From Ruminococcaceae bacterium UBA1785 (GTDB taxonomy: Bacteria > Bacillota > Clostridia > Oscillospirales > Acutalibacteraceae), in contig DCGF01000060.1 of NCBI GenBank assembly GCA_002314555.1, positions 401 through 8,054 on the forward strand: a stretch of 7,654 nt of DNA. Direction: 5' to 3'. The notes beneath the pieces are model-generated. The model was given only the letters and a program-made list of their open reading frames with translations. It was not told the DNA's origin and made no database searches. The position numbers were made by a program, and so were the translations under genes. Shown here piece after piece: positions 1 through 6,122 of this stretch (positions are counted from its first letter, which is position 1; each line of letters opens with the position of its first letter).

Positions 1-746
1 CTCGTCGTATGACACTTGAGGGTGCAAAGGTTGAATGCGTCTGTGAAGTAATGCCTTATTCAGGTGGTCTTCAGAGAAACATCGTTCAGTGTCTTGAGGA
101 CTTTGATATTCCTCTCTATCTCTCATGCACAGTTATCGAAGTACATGGTACTGACAGAGTTACAGGTGTTACTATCGCTGACGTTGACGAGAAGATGCTC
201 CCTATCCCTGGTACTGAGAGATACATCGAATGCGATACAGTTCTCCTCTCAGTTGGTCTTATCCCTGAGAACGAACTTTCAAATCAGATAGGTCTTGAGA
301 TGGACCCTATCACACGTGGCCCTAAGGTTAACGAGATGCGTGAGACATCACACAAAGGTGTATTTGCTTGCGGTAACGTACTTCAGGTACATGACCTTGT
401 TGACTTCGTTACACAGGAATCTCAGATTGCTGGTAAGGGTGCTGCTCAGTACATTAAGGGCACTACAGAGCCTGAGTACGTAACATGTAAGGGTATCAAC
501 GGTGTTCGTTACACAGTTCCACAGAGAATTAATAAGAACAACCCTGAAGAGGTTAAAATCTACTTCCGTGTTGCTAACGTATATAAAGATAAGCGCGTAG
601 TAGTAACTTGTAATGGCAAAGAGCTCTGGAACAGAAAGAAGCTCAAACTTGCTCCTGGTGAGATGGAAAACGTATTCATCAAACCAGAAGATTTAGCTAC
701 AATGAATGCTGGCGACGAGATCGTCGTATCAATCGAGGAGGCGTAA
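1..746 (+). CDS. FAD/NAD(P)-dependent oxidoreductase, C-terminal part (5' end outside window)
   Basis: Partial gene. The reading frame is open from the window edge (first complete codon at base 3, Arg-Arg-Met), so the ATG at 9 is internal. The fragment of about 247 residues carries the end of a pyridine-nucleotide-disulfide-oxidoreductase-type fold: a second nucleotide-binding half (TVLLSVGLIPEN, about nt 237-275), then VFACGN followed by VHDLVD (nt 360-401), which is the segment that contacts FAD in this family. A tail of about 80 residues, rich in beta strands, follows (GVRYTVPQ to the end). It probably moves electrons between a flavin dehydrogenase and NAD(P). In clostridial genomes this type usually sits between a GlpA-like dehydrogenase and DUF1667, and DUF1667 does follow here. 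Strong use of GGT, AAC and CTT/CTC codons hints at high expression. The precise substrate is unknown. Confidence 0.88.
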   Translation, partial: RRMTLEGAKVECVCEVMPYSGGLQRNIVQCLEDFDIPLYLSCTVIEVHGTDRVTGVTIADVDEKMLPIPGTERYIECDTVLLSVGLIPENELSNQIGLEMDPITRGPKVNEMRETSHKGVFACGNVLQVHDLVDFVTQESQIAGKGAAQYIKGTTEPEYVTCKGINGVRYTVPQRINKNNPEEVKIYFRVANVYKDKRVVVTCNGKELWNRKKLKLAPGEMENVFIKPEDLATMNAGDEIVVSIEEA

Positions 747-750
747 GTAA

Positions 751-1113
751 ATGACTGAAAGAAATCTTATTTGTATCGCTTGCCCTCGTGGTTGCCCTAT
801 CAAAGTAACACTTGATGACAACAAAGAAGTTGTAAACGTTGAAGGTGCTACTTGTAAAAACGGTGACAAATATGCTCGTGACGAAGTAACACATCCACTT
901 CGTAACCTCACATCCACAGTTAAAGTTTCTGGCGGTATCGCTACAGTTGCTCCAGTTCGTACAAACGGCGACATTCCAAAGGAACTTCTCTTCGATGCTA
1001 TGAAGGTTATAAACAGTGTTACAATCGAGGCTCCTGTTCACGTTAACGATATCGTTATCAAAGACATCCTCGGTACTGGAATCGACGTAATCGCTACAAA
1101 CGAAATCGCTTAA
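751..1113 (+). CDS. DUF1667 domain protein, putative Fe-S partner of the upstream oxidoreductase
   Basis: Complete 120-residue protein. The ATG lies 4 bases after the upstream stop, with GGAGG at 737-741 giving a 9-base spacing, so the two genes are translationally close and probably co-expressed. The sequence begins with a compact cysteine motif, C8-x2-C11-PRG-C15, and a fourth cysteine at C35 in the context ATCKNGDKYA. A conserved-looking stretch HPLRNLTSTVKVSGG (48-62) follows, then a C-terminal half without cysteines. The DUF1667 assignment rests on these motifs and on the neighbour. Four cysteines spaced this way are consistent with binding an Fe-S cluster, although this is inference. 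No signal peptide or membrane segment is visible, so it is expected in the cytoplasm. It probably forms a complex with the FAD oxidoreductase and a GlpA-like dehydrogenase lying to the left of the window. Confidence 0.85.
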   Translation: MTERNLICIACPRGCPIKVTLDDNKEVVNVEGATCKNGDKYARDEVTHPLRNLTSTVKVSGGIATVAPVRTNGDIPKELLFDAMKVINSVTIEAPVHVNDIVIKDILGTGIDVIATNEIA

Positions 1114-1126
1114 TTAAAGCAAAATT

Positions 1127-1159
1127 AAACCCCGCCAAATCGGCGGGGTTTTTATTTTT
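1127..1159. terminator. Intrinsic terminator between convergent operons
   Basis: A perfect stem, AAACCCCGCC paired with GGCGGGGTTT (1127-1136 with 1142-1151), has a 5-base loop AAATC. It is followed by a T-rich tail to 1159. It begins 13 bases after the DUF1667 stop and is a strong rho-independent terminator for the + strand. Read on the - strand the same stem is followed by TTTAATTTT, so it may also end the leftward operon, whose last gene stops at 1165, though the U tract is weaker in that direction. Confidence 0.95.
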
Positions 1160-1164
1160 AAAGA

Positions 1165-2157
1165 TTAGGAAATTCTATATTTCTTATCTACTGGATACTT
1201 ATAATCCCAAGTCTTAAATCTATCACTGATGAAGTTAGTAACTACTGAGAAAGCAGCTGTAGCCTCAGGAATGATGCCGTGGAAGAGTACGAATACGTGC
1301 CAGAGGTGATGTCCACGGAAGATTGTTACAGGGATATCGTGTGAGTGAAGGTTATCTACGATACGCTCTGTGTCTGACATAAGGAGTTCCCATGTACCTA
1401 CAGTGAAGCACATTGGTGGGAAATCGTGGAAGTCAGCATATACTGGAGATACGTATGGATCATATCTGTCAGCATTTTCACACCAGCTGTAGATATCGAA
1501 GTTCATGAGCTTGTCTTTCTTCTCATCTGTTAATACGCCACCGTTGATTCCGAAGAGAGAGTCGTTCTCATAGTTATCCTTATATGAGTCGCCTGTACCC
1601 ATCATATCTGTCCAAGGTGAGAATAAGAAAGCACCGTTTGGTAATTCTCTACCAGCATCACGGAGTTTGAGCATCATAGCAAGACAGAGGTTACCACCTG
1701 CTGAGTCACCGCCACAGCAAATGTTAGCTGGCTTAAAGCCGAGTTTGCCTGTGATCTCATCCCAAACGTCAAGAGCCTGGTTGAGCTGTGTTGGATACTT
1801 AGCCTTTGGAGCTACGTCGTAGTCAACATAGATAACTGTTGCTCCACCTGCTGCATCTGAGAAATAACGTGACTGATAACGATATACCCAGTTGTGCTTT
1901 CCAAGATAAGCGCCACCGTGAAGATAATAAACTACGTTATCATTCTTCGCGCCTGTCTTTGGATAGTAAATTTCATACTTTGTACCGTTCTTTGTCTTAC
2001 CTCTTGTGTAAGTAAAGTCTCTATTTACCTTTCTAAAGATAAGCCAGTCCATGCCTGTTGAACCAGGAATACCAGAATCATGAGTTTCTGGATTCATGTT
2101 GATTACATGACGATAATAAAAACGGATTATTTTCGCCATTCTGCTTACGCTGTCCAT
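1165..2157 (-). CDS. Alpha/beta-hydrolase, HSL-type esterase/lipase (distal paralog)
   Basis: Complete 330-residue protein. The ATG at 2157 has GGAGG 7 bases upstream (2165-2169). Hormone-sensitive-lipase-type features are the oxyanion-hole motif HGGAY (80-84), the nucleophile elbow GDSAGG (150-155, Ser152), a likely catalytic acid Glu257 in VGTWELL, and a likely catalytic His287 in WHVF. Family members cleave carboxylic esters of short- to medium-chain acids; the physiological substrate is not evident. The N-terminus (about 1-25) looks amphipathic rather than like a signal peptide, so a cytoplasmic or membrane-surface location is likely. It is a tandem paralog of the next gene upstream, 40 bases away, and ends the leftward operon. 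The region before the catalytic His reads HHLWH where the paralog has NGMFH. Confidence is high for the fold and low for the substrate. Confidence 0.92.
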   Translation of the reverse strand: MDSVSRMAKIIRFYYRHVINMNPETHDSGIPGSTGMDWLIFRKVNRDFTYTRGKTKNGTKYEIYYPKTGAKNDNVVYYLHGGAYLGKHNWVYRYQSRYFSDAAGGATVIYVDYDVAPKAKYPTQLNQALDVWDEITGKLGFKPANICCGGDSAGGNLCLAMMLKLRDAGRELPNGAFLFSPWTDMMGTGDSYKDNYENDSLFGINGGVLTDEKKDKLMNFDIYSWCENADRYDPYVSPVYADFHDFPPMCFTVGTWELLMSDTERIVDNLHSHDIPVTIFRGHHLWHVFVLFHGIIPEATAAFSVVTNFISDRFKTWDYKYPVDKKYRIS

Positions 2158-2197
2158 ATTATTTCCTCCGATTTATATAAATTTTTTTGAACACAAA

Positions 2198-3181
2198 TTA
2201 AGATAAACGATAAATCTTATTAGGATAACTATACTCCCAAGTTTCAAATCTGTCACTAATAAAGTTTGTTACAACAGAAAAAGCAGCAGTTGCTTCTGGA
2301 ATAATTCCATGGAAAAGTGTAAACACATGAAACATTCCATTTCCGCGGAAAACTGTTACTGGAATATTTTCAGCCTTAAGTTTTTTAACAATAGTTTCTG
2401 TATCTGATCTAAGCATTTCATCACAACCAACAGTAAAGCACATTGGCGGGAAGTTTTGATACTCCGCATATACTGGTGACACATATGGGTCTGCCCTATC
2501 GGCGCCCTTGCACCAACCATAGACATCAAAATCCATAAGTTTTTGCTTTGCTTCCTCTGTGAGAGTTTTTCTCTTGTTACCGAACATAACATCAACATTG
2601 TAGTTATCAATATATGAGTCACCAGAACCGAGCATATCAGCCCAAGGTGAGAAACAAAATGCGCCTCTTGGCATTGGTCGTTTGGCATCACGGAGTTTTA
2701 GCATCATTGCAAGACAGAGGTTACCACCTGCTGAGTCGCCACCACAAACAACATTTTCAGCCTTAAAGCCAAGTTTGCCTGTAATCTCATCCCAAATATC
2801 AAGTGCTTGATCAAGTTGTGTAGGATAAAGAGCCTTTGGTGCTACGTCATAGTCAACATATACAACTGTTGCGCCACCTGCTGCTTGGCTGAAATAACGG
2901 GATTGATATCTATATATCCAGTTTTGCTTTCCAATGTAAGCGCCACCATGAAGATAGTAAATTACGTTGTCGTTCTTAGCACCTGTTTTTGGAGAATACA
3001 CTTCGTATTTGGTTCCATTCTTGGTTTTTGCATCGTAATGTTTAAACTCTCTATTTGGGGTTTTCCAAAAAAGTTTATTTAAACCCGAGCAAGGTACAAT
3101 TGCAGAATCAACTCGCTCTGGATTTACTGAAGCAAACAAATAAAGAGCTTCTCTAATCAATAATCCAGTTAAACTTACCAT
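2198..3181 (-). CDS. Alpha/beta-hydrolase, HSL-type esterase/lipase (proximal paralog)
   Basis: Complete 327-residue protein. The ATG at 3181 is preceded by AAAGGGG with 8 bases between. The catalytic parts are all present: HGGAY (78-82), GDSAGG (148-153, Ser150), probable acid Glu255 in VGCDEML, and His285 in NGMFHVF, which is the usual family form. It aligns with the neighbouring paralog almost end to end with few gaps, most closely from about residue 52 onward and least in the first 45 residues. The N-terminus has a short hydrophobic stretch (SLTGLLIREALYLFASV) with no signal-peptide cleavage pattern, so membrane-surface association is possible. It lies 27 bases downstream of the flavin dehydrogenase and is very probably co-transcribed with it. 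Its codons end in A/T more often than those of its paralog. The substrate is unknown; carboxylesterase activity is inferred from the family. Confidence 0.92.
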   Translation of the reverse strand: MVSLTGLLIREALYLFASVNPERVDSAIVPCSGLNKLFWKTPNREFKHYDAKTKNGTKYEVYSPKTGAKNDNVIYYLHGGAYIGKQNWIYRYQSRYFSQAAGGATVVYVDYDVAPKALYPTQLDQALDIWDEITGKLGFKAENVVCGGDSAGGNLCLAMMLKLRDAKRPMPRGAFCFSPWADMLGSGDSYIDNYNVDVMFGNKRKTLTEEAKQKLMDFDVYGWCKGADRADPYVSPVYAEYQNFPPMCFTVGCDEMLRSDTETIVKKLKAENIPVTVFRGNGMFHVFTLFHGIIPEATAAFSVVTNFISDRFETWEYSYPNKIYRLS

Positions 3182-3208
3182 TTTCTCTTCCCCTTTATTT
3201 TAATAAAA

Positions 3209-4975
3209 TTAAACCCCTTTGGTCTCGCCGTAGAGGATTGTGCTACTCTCTGAACTCTTTTTGATTTCTTCGAGCGAGCAGCCTTTAGCTTCTGCAAGGA
3301 TTTGCATAACAAGCGGCGAGCAGAAACCGCCCTGACAGCGGCCCATTCCTGGTCGGCAGCGACGCTTGATAGCGTCGAGTGTGTAGACCGGAAGCGGACT
3401 GTCAAGGGCATCTAAAATTTCGCCCTTCGAAATCTCTTCACAACGACAGACAATCTGACCATAGTCAGGATTCTCTTTAATAAGCTTTGCCCGCTCCTCT
3501 GGAGCCATATCCTTAAGATGTGGCTTTTTCGGTCTTCTAGGATTAAATGAAGTATTTCTTTCAACCTTCATGCCACATTTTTCTAAATATTCTACGGACC
3601 ATTTGGTAAGGTCTTCAGCAATAGCTGGTGCTGCTGTAGCACCAGGTGACTGAACACCTGCGGCCTCCATGATGTTTTCAGTGAAGATACCAGGTCTTAC
3701 CTGGAAGTCCTCCTCATAAGACGGAGAACGTACACCTGTGAAATATGCTATGACATCAGAAGGTTCAATACCCTCTGAGACTTTCATCTCTTCTCTAACA
3801 ATCATATCGAAGATATCTTTCTCAGTGGATATGTCTTCCCTGTCTGGAGTCTCAGTAGCATTAGGACCGATAATCATATTTTTATCTACAGTATGAATAA
3901 CTGCAAGTCCCTTACTAGTGTTCTCATGAGAGAGAGCAAACTTAACAGATTCTACTTTAGCTTTAATTCCCTTCTGTACTCCTTCAACTACTGTTATAGG
4001 AGATTTATCCATAGTGGAATTAATAAACTTTCCAACCTTTTTATCAAGGATTATATCTGTACCCTTTCTAGGGTGAATTGTAAATGTACGGTCGCCTGCC
4101 ATATCAGCTATGACGTCTGTATATACACCTGCGGCATTTACTACAACCTTTGGATAGATAGTTCCCCTGTTAGTTTCTACAGAGATAATCTTTCCGTCCT
4201 TTACCTCCATACCGATACAAGCGGTATCAAGGCAAATCTTCGCACCATTTTGTACAGCGTTCTCAGCGAGAGCAATGTTGAACTTATATGGGGACATAAA
4301 GCCACCAGTTGGCATATAGAGTGCGTAGTTAGTCCAAGATGGAGCATATGGTTCAAGCTTTAAAAGTTCTTCCCTACCTATAACTTTAACGCCGTCAATA
4401 TGTAGTCTAAATGAGTTAAGCCAAAGAGCATAGAGAAGTATCTTCTCCCAACGCTCTTTAACTATAAGAAGATGACCAGGTCTCTCAAAAGGAAAGTCAA
4501 GTTCATCTGAAAGCTGTTCAAACATAGCATTTCCGCGGTGACAGTAGATATGCTTTCCGGATTTTGGTGAGTAGTTAATACCTACGTGAACTGCGCCACC
4601 GTTTCTAGATGACTGACCAGATGATACGTCAGGACCTTTTTCTATAAGCATAACGTTTAGCTTATATTTTCTGAGTTCACGCGCGGTGGCACAGCCGGTA
4701 AGACCGCCGCCTATAATAAGAACGTCAGGCGTCTCTCCATCATAAAGCTTATCAGTGACAGAAGGTAACTTTACCTTCTGCTCAAAGCCTTTAAGCTTTA
4801 TGTCATTAATGACGCCTAAGTATTCTTTTCCGGCGGCTTTTTTGCCAGCGCGCACGATCTTTCCCCAGTCATCAAGTTCACCGCGGAGAACGATACATCC
4901 TCTCTCCTCGGTGACCTCTATTGATGGATCAATTTCGTGTATCTTATTTACTTTCTTTTCGAAAGAATTGCTCAT
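3209..4975 (-). CDS. FAD-dependent dehydrogenase, GlpA/LhgO-like, with BON-like N-terminus and BFD [2Fe-2S] C-terminus
   Basis: Complete 588-residue protein. The ATG at 4975 has AAAGGA about 9 bases upstream. Three parts are visible. Residues about 18-63 resemble a BON domain (IEVTEERGCIVLRGEL ... GVINDIKLKG). Residues about 84-460 are a DAO-type FAD domain with the dinucleotide fold DVLIIGGGLTG (84-94), the acidic strand end IEKG, the FAD/substrate segment SSGQSSRNGGAVHVGINY (118-135), and the closing motif AAGVQSPGATAAPAIAEDL (438-456). Residues about 505-555 are a BFD-like [2Fe-2S] domain with C510-x-C512 and C547-x4-C552. Relatives oxidise sn-glycerol-3-phosphate, 2-hydroxyglutarate or related hydroxy compounds and pass electrons to a partner flavoprotein; which one applies here cannot be told from sequence. 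The two esterase genes follow closely. A 94-base gap separates it from the kinase gene upstream; I see only weak promoter candidates there. No transmembrane segment is visible. Confidence 0.9.
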   Translation of the reverse strand: MSNSFEKKVNKIHEIDPSIEVTEERGCIVLRGELDDWGKIVRAGKKAAGKEYLGVINDIKLKGFEQKVKLPSVTDKLYDGETPDVLIIGGGLTGCATARELRKYKLNVMLIEKGPDVSSGQSSRNGGAVHVGINYSPKSGKHIYCHRGNAMFEQLSDELDFPFERPGHLLIVKERWEKILLYALWLNSFRLHIDGVKVIGREELLKLEPYAPSWTNYALYMPTGGFMSPYKFNIALAENAVQNGAKICLDTACIGMEVKDGKIISVETNRGTIYPKVVVNAAGVYTDVIADMAGDRTFTIHPRKGTDIILDKKVGKFINSTMDKSPITVVEGVQKGIKAKVESVKFALSHENTSKGLAVIHTVDKNMIIGPNATETPDREDISTEKDIFDMIVREEMKVSEGIEPSDVIAYFTGVRSPSYEEDFQVRPGIFTENIMEAAGVQSPGATAAPAIAEDLTKWSVEYLEKCGMKVERNTSFNPRRPKKPHLKDMAPEERAKLIKENPDYGQIVCRCEEISKGEILDALDSPLPVYTLDAIKRRCRPGMGRCQGGFCSPLVMQILAEAKGCSLEEIKKSSESSTILYGETKGV

Positions 4976-5069
4976 TTTTAAGAGTCCTTTAAGTATCTTG
5001 TTATATAAACTATGGGTTTAAAAAAGTGGTATCAAAAACCAAAAAAATATTAAAACTGATATTAAGATA

Positions 5070-5924
5070 TTAAATCTTTGAAATGAAGTCCTTCATATAT
5101 TTTTGAAGGAGTTCTTTTTCTGATTCAATCTGCCAAATGCCGTAGCGAAGTACCCATGCTACGATATCAAACGGCTGTGACTCAGCCTTCTCTATTCCTG
5201 TGAGTTTTGTATATGCCTTCATGTATTTATTGAAGATGAATACACGGATAGTGCCATAGAGGAAGAGCTCGAGCTTTGAACATCCTGGGAAGAGTTCTGC
5301 GTCATGGAAGAGCCAGTTCATCATGGCAACTTCACAGCGTGGGTCACCCTTACAAGCTGTCATCCAGTCGATAGTCTGAGCTTCACCTGTCTCCTTATTA
5401 ATCATGATGTTATCCGTGTGGAAATCAAGGTGAATCATGTTATCAGTTGCTGGAAGATTCTCAATATATGAGATAGCCTTCTTCTTTTCATCCTCTGAGA
5501 GGAAAGAGAAAGCAGCGGTGTTTTCATTAATAGTATTTACAGCAACTTCTCTTACATCACGAAGATTTGGAGTAATCTGCTTATGAACTAAAGCATGCTG
5601 CTCTGCGATTATTGGACCGCCCTTTAAAAGAAATGAAGGGCTGATTTTTGTTGGGGCATCTGTGAGTGAAATACCGTACAGTTTTTTAAACACAAGGCCG
5701 TTTCTGCCGTTAACCTTATACATGCCAAAGCATTCCATAGGTGTACAGCCTTTTTCGAATGCAGTACAGGTATTCTCATACTCAATTTTTAAGCTCGCGT
5801 CATCAACATCCTCATGATAGAGCTTTAAAACCTTCTCATCACCTATGTCAAAAACGTCTGATGAACGTGCTCTAAAAAGGGTTTCTTTACCCTCGATGAG
5901 TTTTTCAAGTTCTGCGTTTGTCAT
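5070..5924 (-). CDS. APH/choline-kinase-fold phosphotransferase
   Basis: Protein of 284 residues when started at the ATG at 5924. An in-frame TTG at 5939 would add five residues but overlaps the GGGGGAAG ribosome site, so the ATG is preferred. Kinase-fold landmarks are the N-lobe lysine in KVLKLY (K34), the catalytic loop IHLDFHTDNIM (164-174; Asp167 and Asn172), and the metal-binding IDW (Asp186) followed by GDPRCEVA. Such enzymes phosphorylate small molecules (choline, ethanolamine, sugars, aminoglycosides) in the cytoplasm. It resembles the broad clostridial phosphotransferase group and nothing marks it as a resistance enzyme. A direct repeat GATATTAA-GATATTAA (5058-5073) overlaps its stop codon. 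No convincing hairpin separates it from the dehydrogenase gene 94 bases downstream, so read-through is plausible. The substrate is unknown. Confidence 0.88.
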   Translation of the reverse strand: MTNAELEKLIEGKETLFRARSSDVFDIGDEKVLKLYHEDVDDASLKIEYENTCTAFEKGCTPMECFGMYKVNGRNGLVFKKLYGISLTDAPTKISPSFLLKGGPIIAEQHALVHKQITPNLRDVREVAVNTINENTAAFSFLSEDEKKKAISYIENLPATDNMIHLDFHTDNIMINKETGEAQTIDWMTACKGDPRCEVAMMNWLFHDAELFPGCSKLELFLYGTIRVFIFNKYMKAYTKLTGIEKAESQPFDIVAWVLRYGIWQIESEKELLQKYMKDFISKI

Positions 5925-5929
5925 ACATA

Positions 5930-5937
5930 CTTCCCCC
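5930..5937 (-). promoter_or_regulatory. Shine-Dalgarno site that sets the phosphotransferase start
   Basis: GGGGGAAG on the - strand ends 5 bases before the ATG at 5924. It lies inside the extra codons that a TTG start at 5939 would add, which argues for the shorter protein. Confidence 0.75.
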
Positions 5938-5967
5938 AATCTAAAAATCCGAAATATAACATAAATA

Positions 5968-5996
5968 ATTATTGCATATTAGAGCATATTTTTCAA
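5968..5996 (-). promoter_or_regulatory. Probable sigma-A-type promoter of the leftward operon
   Basis: On the - strand, TTGAAA (5996-5991) and AATAAT (5973-5968) are separated by exactly 17 bases; each hexamer matches the consensus at 5 of 6 positions. Transcription would begin near 5961, giving a leader of about 37 bases before the phosphotransferase ATG. The spacer itself consists of a direct repeat, GCATATT-AGA-GCATATT, with a 10-base period, which could be an operator. Confidence 0.6.
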
Positions 5997-6040
5997 TATT
6001 ATGAGACCTAATAGTATATATAAAACTTGTCCCCATTTTA

Positions 6041-6069
6041 TTGACCACAAAACCCAAAAGTAGTATAAT
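6041..6069 (+). promoter_or_regulatory. Near-consensus sigma-A-type promoter for the VTT membrane protein gene
   Basis: TTGACC (6041-6046) and TATAAT (6064-6069) are separated by 17 bases. The expected start site is near 6076, leaving a leader of about 47 bases before the ATG at 6123. The leader contains a small CCAC/GTGG inverted repeat (6084-6099), too weak to call a regulatory hairpin. Confidence 0.85.
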
Positions 6070-6110
6070 ATTTCAATGTATAACCACTATATCTTGTGGA
6101 ATTCATTTAA

Positions 6111-6115
6111 GGAGG
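6111..6115 (+). promoter_or_regulatory. Shine-Dalgarno site that sets the VTT protein start
   Basis: GGAGG lies 7 bases before the ATG at 6123. The alternative in-frame GTG at 6117 is only one base after this site and cannot use it, so the ATG start is preferred. Confidence 0.85.
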
Positions 6116-6122
6116 TGTGGTA

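Noticed and set aside
697..1041. 114-codon - strand reading frame opposite DUF1667
   Set aside because: It overlaps two well-supported + strand genes and has no recognisable features, so it is a shadow of their codon bias.
3893..4363. 156-codon + strand reading frame inside the dehydrogenase gene
   Set aside because: It lies wholly antisense to a clearly conserved coding region, has no good ribosome site, and its translation shows no recognisable domain.
4976..5069. Separate promoter for the dehydrogenase-esterase genes in the 94-base gap
   Set aside because: A TTGATA followed by TATA-like sequence exists on the - strand, but with correct spacing the -10 match is poor. A separate promoter is possible but not supported well enough to list.
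5045..5070. Terminator just after the phosphotransferase gene
   Set aside because: Only a 5-bp A/T stem (AATAT/ATATT) before a T tract can be drawn, too weak for a convincing intrinsic terminator.
5070..5924. Aminoglycoside resistance gene
   Set aside because: The kinase motifs are shared by the whole APH/choline-kinase fold; there are no mobile elements or resistance context, and no specific resistance subfamily is recognisable.
5925..5939. Longer phosphotransferase starting at TTG 5939
   Set aside because: The GGGGGAAG ribosome site lies within these codons and is well spaced for the ATG at 5924; the added residues match no family feature.
6084..6099. Regulatory hairpin CCAC/GTGG in the leader of the VTT gene
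   Set aside because: A four-base-pair stem with an 8-base loop could arise by chance and does not occlude the ribosome site.
6117..6122. VTT protein starting at GTG 6117
   Set aside because: This codon is only one base after the GGAGG site; the ATG at 6123 has proper spacing.
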